Numbered from the stretch's first letter, positions 41,450 to 53,222 are shown. The stretch is DNA of 64,000 bases from Methylobacterium sp. WSM2598 (GCF_000379105.1 NZ_KB900609.1:1363347-1427346), one strand, 5' to 3'. A program made the numbers and translations. Notes: generated from the letters alone by a model not told the origin.

Positions 41450-42376
41450 ATGAACATGCGTTGGAAGAAGCCGGCCCCGCCGGCGGTGGATGCCCTCGAC
41501 CGGCTGTTCGACGGGCTGTTCCGCCCGATGGGCGCGGACGGGGTCTATGCCCGCACCGGCCGCTACGAGGCGGTGGCGGAGGCCCTGCAGGCCCTGGTCT
41601 CGCGCCAGCGGGAGGAGGGGACGGAGGTCTTCCGCTTCCCGCCGGTGATGAGCCGGCGCCAGATCGAGACCCACGGCTACCTCAAGAGCTTCCCGAACCT
41701 GCTCGGCTGCGTCTCCTGCCTGGAGGGCAGCGAGGCGGAGATCCGCGGCGCCGTCGACCGGCACTACGCCGGCGGCGACTGGACCGAGGCGCTCGACTCC
41801 GCCGACCTCGTGCTGACGCCGGCGGCCTGCTACCCGGTCTACCCGATCGCGGCGGCCCGCGGGGCGGTGCCGGCGGAGGGCTACCGCTTCGACGTCGCCT
41901 GCGACTGCTTCCGCCGCGAGCCGTCCAAGGACCTCGACCGGCTGCAATCCTTCCGGATGCGGGAATACGTCTGCGTGGGCACGCCGGAGCAGATCCAGGC
42001 CTTCCGCCAGCGCTGGCTCGACAAGGCGACGGCCCTGGCCGACCGGCTCGGCCTGACCTACGAGGTGGCGCAGGCGAGCGACCCGTTCTTCGGCCGCGTC
42101 GGCCAGCTGATGGCCCTCAACCAGCTGGAACAGGCGCTGAAATTCGAGCTGCTGGTGCCGCTGCGCGGCGACGGGCCGGCGACGGCCTGCATGAGCTTCA
42201 ACTACCACCGCGAGCATTTCGGGACGACCTGGAACCTGCGCGACGCGTCCGGCGAGCCGGCCCACACGGGCTGCGTCGCCTTCGGCATCGACCGGCTCGC
42301 GGTGGCCCTGTTCGCCACGCACGGGCTCGACCTCGCGGGCTGGCCGGCCGAGGTGCGGGAGCTGCTCGCGCTCTGA
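41450..42376 (+). CDS. Amino acid:[carrier protein] ligase (class II aaRS homologue)
   Basis: This 308-residue protein is a seryl-tRNA-synthetase-like catalytic core without a tRNA-binding arm. Class II motif 2 is CDCFRREPSKDLDRLQSFRM with REYV after it, and motif 3 is GIDRLAVALFA. The zinc ligands expected for this family are present as C127, E172 and C275. As I recall, the Bradyrhizobium Bll0957 structure uses C131, E176 and C279, an identical 45/103 spacing. Characterised members activate glycine or alanine and load it onto the phosphopantetheine arm of a small carrier protein. Both the carrier protein and a flavoprotein are encoded beside it. The ATG at 41450 is 40 bp after the dehydrogenase gene. 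Confidence 0.92.
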   Translation: MNMRWKKPAPPAVDALDRLFDGLFRPMGADGVYARTGRYEAVAEALQALVSRQREEGTEVFRFPPVMSRRQIETHGYLKSFPNLLGCVSCLEGSEAEIRGAVDRHYAGGDWTEALDSADLVLTPAACYPVYPIAAARGAVPAEGYRFDVACDCFRREPSKDLDRLQSFRMREYVCVGTPEQIQAFRQRWLDKATALADRLGLTYEVAQASDPFFGRVGQLMALNQLEQALKFELLVPLRGDGPATACMSFNYHREHFGTTWNLRDASGEPAHTGCVAFGIDRLAVALFATHGLDLAGWPAEVRELLAL

Positions 42377-42416
42377 GCGACCCGGGCGGGGCGGCGCCTC
42401 CCGGCCGGTCCCGCCC

Positions 42417-42899
42417 TCACTCCAGCCCGAGCCCCCGCCTGAGCCACCACGCGTAGTGCTCGGCGAGCGCCGTGACCCGGCGCCGCTCGGAATCCGGGTC
42501 GTACCACGCGCCGCCCGAACTCGCCGGCACTGCCGAGAGCTGGGGATGGCGCGCCAGCACCTCGCCGCCGCGCCCCACTACCAGGGCCTCGCCGTCGAGG
42601 TAGTCGGTGTCGGTGGCGCGCCCGGCGCGGCGCCCGCCGCCGCCCGCGAAGGCGGTCAGGGACACGCCCGAGACCCGCACGACCAGGACCGGCCCCGGAC
42701 CGCCGAGCCGGTCCGCGAGGCTGCGGGCGAGCGCGCCCTGCAGGTCGCGCGCCACCGCGTCGGCGAAGCCGCCGAGCCCGCGCGCCCGCAACGTCTCGAC
42801 ATCGACCCGCACCGCCGAGAACCGGGTCCCCCCGTCGAGGGGCGCCGCCGCCGCCGGGGCGGCGAGCGCGACCGCCAGGGCCGTGATCCATGGACGCAT
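42417..42899 (-). CDS. Hypothetical exported protein
   Basis: This 160-residue protein has a signal peptide (MRPWITALAVALAAPAAAAP). The mature part begins with FSAVRVDVETLRARGLGGFADAVAR and includes VLVVRVSGVSLTAFAGGG and SGGAWYDPDSERRRV. The mix of short beta strands and helices recalls small periplasmic or lipoprotein-like proteins that assemble with the envelope, but I do not recognise a family. It lies 60 bp downstream of greA on the same strand. I chose the ATG at 42899 because it directly begins the signal sequence. Confidence 0.7.
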   Translation of the reverse strand: MRPWITALAVALAAPAAAAPLDGGTRFSAVRVDVETLRARGLGGFADAVARDLQGALARSLADRLGGPGPVLVVRVSGVSLTAFAGGGGRRAGRATDTDYLDGEALVVGRGGEVLARHPQLSAVPASSGGAWYDPDSERRRVTALAEHYAWWLRRGLGLE

Positions 42900-42959
42900 G
42901 CCCCGCCTCCCGCCGACGCGCAGCACCCCTCGGCCCGACGCGGGCGGGGCGCGGCGCGC

Positions 42960-43436
42960 TCAGCCGACGTACCGGATGCCGACGATCTCGTAGGACTTGC
43001 CGCCGCCGGGGGTCGTCACCTCGACCGTGTCGCCGACGCCCTTGCCGATCAGCGCGCGCGCCACCGGCGAGGTGATCGAGACGCGGCCCGAGCGCACGTC
43101 CGCCTCCGGCTCGCCGACGATCTGGTAGGTCTTCTCCTCCTCGGTGTCCTCGTCGATGAGCTGGACCGTGGCGCCGAACTTCACCTTCGTGCCCGAGAGC
43201 TTCGAGACGTCGATGATCTCCGCCCGGGAGATCAGGCTCTCCAGTTCGAGCACGCGGCCCTCGTTGAGGGACTGCGCCTCCTTGGCGGCGTGATACTCGG
43301 CATTCTCCGAGAGATCGCCGAGCGCCCGGGCCTCGGCGATCGCCTGGATGATCCGCGGGCGCTCCACCTGCTGGCGGTGCTTGAGCTCCTCCTCCAGCGC
43401 CGCGTACCCCCGGATCGTGATCGGAACCTTGTCCAT
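42960..43436 (-). CDS. greA: Transcription elongation factor GreA
   Basis: This 158-residue factor enters the polymerase secondary channel and triggers cleavage of backtracked RNA. The N-terminal coiled coil ([20 protein letters not shown] onward) holds the acidic tip around [20 protein letters not shown]. The C-terminal FKBP-like domain ends with [20 protein letters not shown] and the G-Y-E-I-V-G strand. The length is normal, and the start at 43436 removes a 12-residue unlikely leader. Confidence 0.96.
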   Translation of the reverse strand: MDKVPITIRGYAALEEELKHRQQVERPRIIQAIAEARALGDLSENAEYHAAKEAQSLNEGRVLELESLISRAEIIDVSKLSGTKVKFGATVQLIDEDTEEEKTYQIVGEPEADVRSGRVSITSPVARALIGKGVGDTVEVTTPGGGKSYEIVGIRYVG

Positions 43437-43561
43437 CGTGCTCGTCTCACACCATAGCAATCGGCCCGGCAAAACGTGATCACACGCTCCACCGGGCCTG
43501 GTCTCACCGTCTCGCGCAAGGCGAGGATTAGGCGCGCGGACCGCGCCGCAACGGCCGCGCG

Positions 43562-47035
<3,474 letters not shown>

Positions 47036-47200
47036 CGGACGCGTCGGACTCTCGCAGCGCGCGTCCGGCCTCGTCCGCGTCGCACCGCTCGGGCGCGGAG
47101 GCGGGCTGGGCAGGCCGGGCGCGGGGGGATGGATCTCGGGCGCGTGTAACACGCGCTGGCGGAAGAATGAAAGGCCGCGGCGGGTCCGCGCGCATCAGGC

Positions 47201-47998
47201 TTGAGCGGGGCGCCCGACTGGACCCTGGTCACGGGGGCGTCGAGCGGCATCGGCGCCGCCCTGGCGCGCGCCTTCGCGGGCCGGGGCCACGCCCTCGTCC
47301 TCACGGCCCGCCGGGAGGAGCGGCTGCGGGCCCTCGCCGCGGACCTCGCCGGACGCGTGCCCGTCGCGGTGATCCCGGCCGACCTCGCCCGGCCGGAGGC
47401 GCCCGCGCAGCTGCTCGCGGCCGTCGAGGCGCGCGGCATCGTCCTGCACGGCCTCGTCAACAATGCGGGGTTCGGCCTGCGCGGGCGCTTCGCCACCCTG
47501 CCGGCCGAGGATCTCTCGGCGATGCTGGCCGTCAACGTGGCGGCGCCGACCGCGCTGGCGCGCGGCGTGCTGCCCGGGCTGATCGCGCGCCGCCGGGGCG
47601 GCATCCTCAACGTCGCCTCGGTGGGGGCCTACGTGGCGGGGCCGAAGATGGCCGCCTACTACGCCAGCAAGGCCTACCTGCTCTCCCTGTCGGAGGCGCT
47701 CCACGAGGAGGCGCGGCCCTTCGGCGTCACCGTCACGGCCGTCTGCCCGGGCGTGACCGACACCGAGTTCCCGGCCCGGGCCGATGTCGAGGGCACGAAG
47801 CGCTTCAACGGGCCCGGCATGGCGGCCGAGGCGGTCGCCCGCCTCGCGGTGGAGGCCTACCTGCGCGGGGATGCCGTGGTGGTGCCGGGGGCCGGCAACC
47901 GCGCGACGGTGGCGCTCCTGCGCCTGCTGCCGCGCCGGCTCGCCCGCAAGCTCGCGGGCCGCATGCAGCGCGTGCCCGGGTCATCTTCGGTTCAGTGA
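47201..47998 (+). CDS. Short-chain dehydrogenase/reductase
   Basis: This 265-residue NAD(P)-dependent oxidoreductase of the DltE/YqjQ-like SDR group has the cofactor motif LVTGASSGIGAALARAF, the NNAG motif (LVNNAGFGLRGRF) and the catalytic triad region with S (NVASVGAY), Y and K in YYASKAYLLSL. A basic residue after the second strand (TARREERL) suggests NADP(H). The substrate is unknown. The start is taken as the TTG at 47201, the first in-frame start before the Rossmann strand. It diverges from carB. Confidence 0.88.
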   Translation: MSGAPDWTLVTGASSGIGAALARAFAGRGHALVLTARREERLRALAADLAGRVPVAVIPADLARPEAPAQLLAAVEARGIVLHGLVNNAGFGLRGRFATLPAEDLSAMLAVNVAAPTALARGVLPGLIARRRGGILNVASVGAYVAGPKMAAYYASKAYLLSLSEALHEEARPFGVTVTAVCPGVTDTEFPARADVEGTKRFNGPGMAAEAVARLAVEAYLRGDAVVVPGAGNRATVALLRLLPRRLARKLAGRMQRVPGSSSVQ

Positions 47999-48040
47999 TC
48001 CGCGCTAGATAGGAGGGCAGGGCGACGGGCGTCGCGACGG

Positions 48041-48505
48041 ATGGACCGCGTGGGCACGGATCAGGATCTTCGCACGGCGCTGGCGCGCCTGCGCCAGCAC
48101 CCGCTCGTGGCGCTGGCGCGGCAATTCACCACCTACGTGACGATCGGCTTCGGCGCCCTCGCGGTGCATTACGGCCTTCTGGTGCTGCTGGTCGAACTCG
48201 GCCGGGTCGACCCGGTGCCGGCGGCGATCCTCGGCTACGTGGCGGGCGGGTTCGTGTCCTACACGCTCAACCGCCGCCACACTTACGCGAGCGACCGGCC
48301 GCACGGGGAAGCGCTGTGGCGCTTCGTGGTCGTGGCGGGGTGCGGCCTCGTCCTGACCTGGGTCCTGATGGCGCTGCTCATCCGCTGGGCCGGCCTGACC
48401 TACCTGCCCGCGCAGGTCGTCACCACGGGGCTGGTGGTGTTCTGGAACTTCTCCGGCAACAAGCTCTGGACCTTCGCGGCGCGCGAGGGGCTGGTGCGGG
48501 CCTGA
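48041..48505 (+). CDS. GtrA family membrane protein
   Basis: This 154-residue protein has four predicted membrane helices and the GtrA marks RQFTTYVTIGFGALAVHYGL, GYVAGGFVSYTLNRRHTYAS and the end VVFWNFSGNKLWTFA. GtrA proteins are thought to flip polyprenyl-phosphate sugars or help make surface polysaccharides and teichoic-acid-like decorations. No partner glycosyltransferase is adjacent. It lies 42 bp after the SDR gene and may share its transcript. The REP-like array starts at its stop codon. Confidence 0.87.
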   Translation: MDRVGTDQDLRTALARLRQHPLVALARQFTTYVTIGFGALAVHYGLLVLLVELGRVDPVPAAILGYVAGGFVSYTLNRRHTYASDRPHGEALWRFVVVAGCGLVLTWVLMALLIRWAGLTYLPAQVVTTGLVVFWNFSGNKLWTFAAREGLVRA

Positions 48506-48662
48506 TCCGGGATCCGGTCGATCCAAGCGGATCAGGAGCCCGCGCCCGCGCGGCGCGTGAGCGAGGTCCCCATCCGCCATCCCGAAGGGATCAAGCGGAT
48601 CAGGAGCCCGCGCGGCGCCTGAGCGAAGCCCCCATCCGCCATCCCGAAGGGATCAAGCGGAT
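48502..48662 (+). repeat. REP-like repeat, copy D (two tandem units, nested hairpins)
   Basis: Units at 48524-48591 (68 bp, with an extra CCCGCG) and 48592-48653 (62 bp) both begin CAAGCGGATCAGGAGCCCGC and end ATCCGCCATCCCGAAGGGAT, followed by a 9-bp partial third unit. Within each, ATCCGC...GCGGAT encloses ATCCC-GAA-GGGAT, giving a nested hairpin. A GATCCGGGATCC stretch at the gtrA stop matches copy A. Confidence 0.85.
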
Positions 48663-48698
48663 GTGGCATGAGGCGGGTCTCGGGCGCGCTCCCGACAC

Positions 48699-48728
48699 GA
48701 AAAACCCCTCGCCCGGGAGGGGAGGGGT
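48699..48728 (-). terminator. Intrinsic terminator of rplS
   Basis: On the minus strand ACCCCTC (complement of 48722-48728) pairs with GAGGGGT (complement of 48704-48710), followed by TTTTT (48700-48704 complement). It lies about 25 bp after the rplS stop. Confidence 0.85.
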
Positions 48729-48753
48729 CCTGGTCGTCAGCGGCGCGGGGCGC

Positions 48754-49149
48754 TCACTCGGCGGCGGCCGGCGCGGCCTTGCCCTTGTCGCCGCCGCGCT
48801 CGGCCCGCTCGGCGATGCGGGCGGACTTCCCGCGCCGGTCGCGCAGGTAGTAGAGCTTGGCGCGACGCACCTTGCCGCGGCGGGTCACCTTGATCGAGTC
48901 GATCATCGGCGAGTAGATCGGGAAGACGCGCTCGACGCCCTCGCCGTACGAGATCTTGCGGACGGTGAAGTTCTCGTTGAGGCCCGAGCCGGACCGGCCG
49001 ATGCAGACGCCCTCGTAGGCCTGCACGCGGGTGCGCTCGCCTTCCTTCACCTTGACGTTGACGATGACCGTGTCGCCCGGCTCGAAGTCCGGAATGGTCT
49101 TGTTGAGCTTGGCGATCTCTTCCTGCTCAAGCTGCTGGATGATGTTCAT
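48754..49149 (-). CDS. rplS: 50S ribosomal protein L19
   Basis: This 131-residue protein lies at the 30S-50S interface. [60 protein letters not shown] and the [20 protein letters not shown] segment are diagnostic. The C-terminus extends ~18 residues with an alanine/lysine tail, which is common in Rhizobiales. The usual trmD and rimM neighbours are not upstream here: the next gene to the right is a divergent universal stress protein gene. Confidence 0.97.
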   Translation of the reverse strand: MNIIQQLEQEEIAKLNKTIPDFEPGDTVIVNVKVKEGERTRVQAYEGVCIGRSGSGLNENFTVRKISYGEGVERVFPIYSPMIDSIKVTRRGKVRRAKLYYLRDRRGKSARIAERAERGGDKGKAAPAAAE

Positions 49150-49326
49150 GGGTCAAGCTCCTGCCGTCACGCCTCGCCGCGGGATGCGGTCCGACGCAGG
49201 ATTTCGGCGTCCTGTTGTGAGTTGGCCGGCTCTCTACAGGATGGCACGGGCCTTGTCGATGGGTGAGGCGGCCTTGCGGCCCGGGCCGCGGGACGGCAGC
49301 ATCCGGGCGGCGGAGCGCGTCCCATC

Positions 49327-49830
49327 ATGGCCGAGATCAAGCGGCGCCGGTCCTTCGAGCCGGGTCACCGGCTCAAGTTCCTGGTCCTCGTCGACGGGAC
49401 GCCCGAATGCGACCGCGCGCTGCACTTCGCCGTGCGGCGGGCCGCGCGGCTCAATGCCCGGGTGGTGATGCTGGCGGTGGCCGAGCCGCCCGAGAGTTTC
49501 GAGTGGCTCGGCGTCGGGGACGCGATGCGGGAAGAGGCCGAGGCCGAGATCCGGGAGCGCCTCGACGCCCTCGCGGCCGGCGCACGCCACGCCGCCGGGG
49601 TCGATCCGGAATGCCTCGTGCGCACGGGCGAGCGCGCCGACGAGATCCTGCGCCTGATCCGCGAGGACGAGGATATCGGTTTCCTGGTCCTCGCCGCGGC
49701 GACCGGCACGGACGGGCCGGGGCCGCTCGTGGCGAGCATCGCCGGCCGGGCCGCCGGATCCTTCCCGGTGCCCGTGGTGATCGTGCCGGGGGCGCTGACC
49801 GAGGCCGAGATCACCGCGCTCGCCGGCTGA
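49327..49830 (+). CDS. Universal stress protein (UspA family)
   Basis: This 167-residue single-domain Usp has FLVLVDGTPECDRALHFAVR at the start and an FLVLAAATGTDGPGPLVASI segment near the end. The normal ATP-binding GxxGxGxxxxxxxGS motif is altered (ATGTDGPGPLVASIAGRAAG then SF), so ATP binding is uncertain. This group is often found next to the NifU/TsaB genes in Rhizobiales, as here. The ATG at 49327 is preceded by a weak site. Confidence 0.88.
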   Translation: MAEIKRRRSFEPGHRLKFLVLVDGTPECDRALHFAVRRAARLNARVVMLAVAEPPESFEWLGVGDAMREEAEAEIRERLDALAAGARHAAGVDPECLVRTGERADEILRLIREDEDIGFLVLAAATGTDGPGPLVASIAGRAAGSFPVPVVIVPGALTEAEITALAG

Positions 49831-49937
49831 GGCCCCTTCGGCGTTGCGGTTTTCGCCGCCCGGGTCCACATCAGCCGTGGCGCCACGCGCCGTTCCCGGC
49901 CGGCCTTGAACCGGCGCTGAGAACCCGAGGAACCCGC

Positions 49938-50501
49938 ATGTTCATCCAGACCGAAGCGACGCCGAACCCCGCCACCCTGAAGTTCCTGCCCGGGAAGGTC
50001 GTGCTCACGGACGGCACCTTCGAGGCGCGCTCCCCCGACCAGGCGGCGCCCTCGCCCCTCGCCCGCGCCCTCTTCGCGGTGCCGGGCGTGGCCGGCGTCT
50101 ATTTCGGCCACGACTTCATCTCGGTCACCAAGGCCGAGGACGGTTCGGAATGGCCGCAGGTGAAGCCGGCCGTGCTCGGCGCCATCATGGAGCATTTCCT
50201 GTCGGGAGCGCCCGTGCTCGACGCCGGCGCCGCGCCCGCGGCCCCCGCCGAGGAGTTCTTCGCCGAGGCGGATGCCGACACGGTCGCGACCATCAAGGAC
50301 CTGCTCGAGACCCGGGTGCGCCCGGCGGTGGCGGGCGACGGCGGCGACATCACCTTCCGGGGCTACCGGGAGGGCGTCGTCTACCTGGAGATGAAGGGCG
50401 CCTGCTCGGGCTGCCCGTCCTCCACCGCCACCCTGCGCCAGGGCGTGCAGAACCTGTTCCGGCACTTCCTGCCCGAGGTGCGGGAGGTCCAGGCCGTCTG
50501 A
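49938..50501 (+). CDS. NifU-like iron-sulfur scaffold protein (Nfu type)
   Basis: This 187-residue protein builds or carries [4Fe-4S] clusters to apoproteins. Residues 1-~88 are the Nfu N-terminal domain (MFIQTEATPNPATLKFLPGK). Residues ~110-180 are the NifU C-terminal domain with the cluster cysteines C156 and C159 in GACSGCPSSTATL. The aspartate/glycine-rich VAGDGGDITFRGY precedes them. The layout matches mitochondrial and alphaproteobacterial Nfu1. GGAA about 10 bases upstream of the ATG at 49938 is the likely ribosome-binding site. Confidence 0.93.
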   Translation: MFIQTEATPNPATLKFLPGKVVLTDGTFEARSPDQAAPSPLARALFAVPGVAGVYFGHDFISVTKAEDGSEWPQVKPAVLGAIMEHFLSGAPVLDAGAAPAAPAEEFFAEADADTVATIKDLLETRVRPAVAGDGGDITFRGYREGVVYLEMKGACSGCPSSTATLRQGVQNLFRHFLPEVREVQAV

Positions 50502-50615
50502 GGCCCTGTCCACAGCGGCCACGCTTCGCGCTGACGGGGCCGGGCGCATGAGGTAGAGTGTGCGCGCAACGTCGGGCGGCGGAAGGGCCCCGCCCGGCAG
50601 CGGAGTCGGCGATCC

Positions 50616-51311
50616 TTGCGTATCCTGGCCATCGACACGGCGCTCGAAACCTGCGCGGCCTGCATCTCCTCGGACGAGGAGGCCGAGCCCCTGGCGCAGG
50701 AGAGCCTCGCGCTGCTGCGCGGCCATGCCGAGGCGCTGCTGCCCCTGGTCGAGCGGGTGGTGGCCCGGGTCGAGGGCGGCTTCGCGAGCCTCGACCGGGT
50801 CGCCGTCACGGTCGGCCCGGGCAGCTATACGGGCCTGCGCGTCGGGCTCGCGGCGGCGCGGGCGGTGGGCCTCGCCTGCGGGGTGCCGGTGGTCGGCGTC
50901 ACCACGCTCTCGGCCCTGCTGGCGCCGCTCCTCGCCTCGCCCGAGGATTTCCTCGGCCAGGGCTACCTCCTCGCCGCCGCGATCGACGCCCGCCACGGCC
51001 AGGTCTACTTCCAGGCCCTGAGCCCGGACGGCGGCATCGTGGTGCCGCCGGCCCTGATCCCGGCCGCCGAGGCGGCGCAGCACCTGGTCGGCCCGGCGGC
51101 GCTCGCCGGCTCGGCGGCGCCCGCCCTCGCGGCGGCCGCCAACGCGGCGGGCGGCCGGGCGGTCGTGCCGGAGGGGCACATCGCCCCGGAGATCGCCTGG
51201 GTCGCCTCGCTCGGCCTCGTCGCCGATCCGGAGCACGCGCTGCCGCGCCCCCTCTATCTCCGCGGGCCGGACGCGCAGCCCCAGGACCACGCCCGCCTGC
51301 CTCGGCGCTAG
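50616..51311 (+). CDS. tsaB: tRNA threonylcarbamoyladenosine biosynthesis protein TsaB
   Basis: This 231-residue ASKHA-fold protein dimerises with TsaD to make t6A37 on ANN-decoding tRNAs. The marks are MRILAIDTALETCAACI, the HAEALLPLVERV segment and AVTVGPGSYTGLRVGLAAAR. The metal-binding residues of TsaD are absent, as expected for TsaB. The start is a TTG at 50616 with GGAG about 10 bases upstream. rimI follows after a palindrome-rich spacer, the usual partner order in Rhizobiales. Confidence 0.92.
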   Translation: MRILAIDTALETCAACISSDEEAEPLAQESLALLRGHAEALLPLVERVVARVEGGFASLDRVAVTVGPGSYTGLRVGLAAARAVGLACGVPVVGVTTLSALLAPLLASPEDFLGQGYLLAAAIDARHGQVYFQALSPDGGIVVPPALIPAAEAAQHLVGPAALAGSAAPALAAAANAAGGRAVVPEGHIAPEIAWVASLGLVADPEHALPRPLYLRGPDAQPQDHARLPRR

Positions 51312-51485
51312 AGCGGCACCCGATCACGTTGCAACCGGGTGCCGCTCTAGATCTTGCCGCATTTTCCGCGACGAACCGGCATCCACTTCGTCGGAAAATG
51401 CTCTAGGCAGACTTGCAAGGGGCACTTCCGCTTGGTCTCTTGGTTTCGCATCGATTTTCGCCGCCGAAGCGGTGACCGCTTCGGC
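51308..51485. repeat. Cluster of palindromes downstream of tsaB
   Basis: Three inverted repeats follow one another. CTAGAGCGGCACCCG (51308-51322) pairs with CGGGTGCCGCTCTAG (51336-51350) and overlaps the tsaB stop. GCATTTTCCG (51359-51368) pairs with CGGAAAATGC (51392-51401), extended by CGACGAA/TTCGTC with a bulge. GCCGAAGCGGT (51463-51473) pairs with ACCGCTTCGGC (51475-51485). The middle one resembles a short repeat common in Rhizobiales intergenic regions. Confidence 0.8.
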
Positions 51486-51517
51486 ACCGGCCGGTCCCGG
51501 CCGGCGGAATGATGCTG

Positions 51518-51663
51518 AGAGGCTGTGATGGAGCGCAGACAGGTGTTGTGCGGGCCCGGGTTGAGCGCCGGGCAGGGGCCGAGAGCAGCCGGAAGCGGGC
51601 CTCCCGGCGGGCCGGACGTCGCCGACGCGACGCCACGCCCGTCCGCGCTCCATCACAGCCTCT
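51518..51663. mobile_element. MITE-like element with 23-bp terminal inverted repeats
   Basis: The 146-bp element begins AGAGGCTGTGATGGAGCGCA (51518 onward, arm to 51540) and ends with the matching arm at 51641-51663. The arms agree at 22 of 23 positions, 19 of them in an unbroken run. The interior is GC-rich with no coding frame. It lies between tsaB and rimI, and rimI starts 7 bp beyond it. No target-site duplication could be confirmed by eye. Confidence 0.65.
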
Positions 51664-51669
51664 AGGCCG

Positions 51670-52152
51670 ATGCGGATCCCCTTCCTCTCCCCGCCGCCTC
51701 CGCCCCACGTGGCGCCGCTCGTCTCCGCCGAGCACGCCCCCGACCTCGCCGCCCTTCACGCCACCGGCTTCGCGCGGCCCTGGGAGGTCCACGAATTCGA
51801 GCAGATGCTCTGCGAGCGCGGGCACGTCGCCCACGGGCTCATGCAGGGCGGGCGGCTCGCGGGCTTCGCGCTGTCGCGGATCGTCCTCGACGAGGCCGAG
51901 ATCCTCACGGTCGTGATCGGCCCCGCCTCCCGGGGCGCGGGGCTCGGCCGCACCCTGCTCGCCGCGCACCTGCGGGCCCTCGCCGATGCGGGGGTGCGCG
52001 TCGTCCACCTGGAGGTCGACGACGGCAACGCGGCGGCGCTCGCCCTGTATCGCCGCCTCGGCTTCGTCGAGACCGGCCGCCGCGCCGCATACTACACCCG
52101 CCCGGACGGAAGCCGGGCCGCGGCCGTGACCATGCGGGCGAGCCTCGCGTGA
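51670..52152 (+). CDS. rimI: Ribosomal protein S18-alanine N-acetyltransferase
   Basis: This 160-residue GNAT enzyme acetylates the N-terminal alanine of S18. The acetyl-CoA site is ILTVVIGPASRGAGLGRTLL, followed by VHLEVDDGNAAALALYRRLG and the FVETGRRAAYYTRPDGS end typical of RimI. The N-terminal FARPWEVHEFEQML matches the family. It overlaps plsC by 4 bp (GTGA), so translation is coupled. Its closeness to tsaB is usual. Confidence 0.9.
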   Translation: MRIPFLSPPPPPHVAPLVSAEHAPDLAALHATGFARPWEVHEFEQMLCERGHVAHGLMQGGRLAGFALSRIVLDEAEILTVVIGPASRGAGLGRTLLAAHLRALADAGVRVVHLEVDDGNAAALALYRRLGFVETGRRAAYYTRPDGSRAAAVTMRASLA

Positions 52153-53045
52153 TCGCCCCGGCCCGCGTCGCCCGCCACGCGAAGACGGGGCTGCGCCTCG
52201 TCGTCTACGCGGGCGCCTTCCTGCTGCTGATCGGCCCGCACCTCCTCGCCCTGCGGCGGGGCGGGCGGGCGGCGGGGCTCGCGCCCCTCCTCCTGCACCG
52301 CCTGTTCCTCGCCCTGTTCCAGGTGCGGGTGCGGGTCTCCGGCACGCCGCCCGCCCCGGGCGAGGCGACCCTGGTGCTCGCCAACCACATCTCCTGGCTC
52401 GACATCCTGGTCCTCGGCGCCCTGCGGCCGCTCTCCTTCGTGGCCAAGTCCGAGATCGCCGGCTGGCCGGTGATCGGCTTCATGGCGCGGATGCAGCGCA
52501 CGGTCTTCATCGACCGCGCCCGCAAGCGCCACACGGCGGTGGTCAACACCGAGCTCAGCCGCCGGCTCTCGGCCGGGGAGACGGTGGTGCTGTTCGCCGA
52601 GGGCACGACCGGCGACGGCAACCGCCTCCTGCCCTTCCGCACCTCGCTGGTCGGGGCGGCGCGGGCGGCCCTGACCGAGGGCGGCCTCGACCAAGTGCGG
52701 CTGCAGCCCCTCTGCATCGCCTACACGGCGCGCCACGGCCTGCCGCTCACCCGGCGGGAGCGGCCGGAGATCGCGTGGTACGGCGACATGGACCTCGCGC
52801 CGCACCTCGCGCTGTTCCTGGAACGCGGGCCGATCGACGTCGAGGTGGTCTGGGCCGAGCCGGTCGCCTTCGCCACCGGCAGCGACCGCAAGGCCGCCAC
52901 CGCGCTCGCGCAGGACGCCGTGCGCCGGTCGCTGCAGGAGTCCGTGACGGGCCGCGCGCCGTTCCCCGCCGCGCCGCCGGCGCGCTCCGCCGGGGCCTCG
53001 CCGGCGCCCGAAGCGGCGCCCGCGGCCCTCCGGGCGGCCGGCTGA
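52149..53045 (+). CDS. 1-acyl-sn-glycerol-3-phosphate acyltransferase family protein
   Basis: This 298-residue membrane enzyme of the PlsC family acylates lysophosphatidic acid or a related lipid. The HX4D motif is in LVLANHISWLDILVLG and the substrate-binding block is VVLFAEGTTGDGNRLLPFRT. One N-terminal membrane helix (~17-36) precedes it. The GTG start at 52149 overlaps the rimI stop. The C-terminal ~30 residues are an alanine/proline tail. Ornithine-lipid acyltransferase (OlsA) is an alternative. Confidence 0.88.
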   Translation: MIAPARVARHAKTGLRLVVYAGAFLLLIGPHLLALRRGGRAAGLAPLLLHRLFLALFQVRVRVSGTPPAPGEATLVLANHISWLDILVLGALRPLSFVAKSEIAGWPVIGFMARMQRTVFIDRARKRHTAVVNTELSRRLSAGETVVLFAEGTTGDGNRLLPFRTSLVGAARAALTEGGLDQVRLQPLCIAYTARHGLPLTRRERPEIAWYGDMDLAPHLALFLERGPIDVEVVWAEPVAFATGSDRKAATALAQDAVRRSLQESVTGRAPFPAAPPARSAGASPAPEAAPAALRAAG

Positions 53046-53222
53046 GGCCGGCGGCCTCAACCAAACCTTAACCCTGACCGCCCCTTAACTGGCCCCGGCA
53101 GCGGCCGGAGCCGGCCCGCTTCCCTTACTTTCGACAGATTCGAGCGCGATCGAACGTCAAACCGCTCAATCCGAGGACGCACCAGGGGCTGGATCCGCCG
53201 CCCGGGACGTGAGGACGATTGC

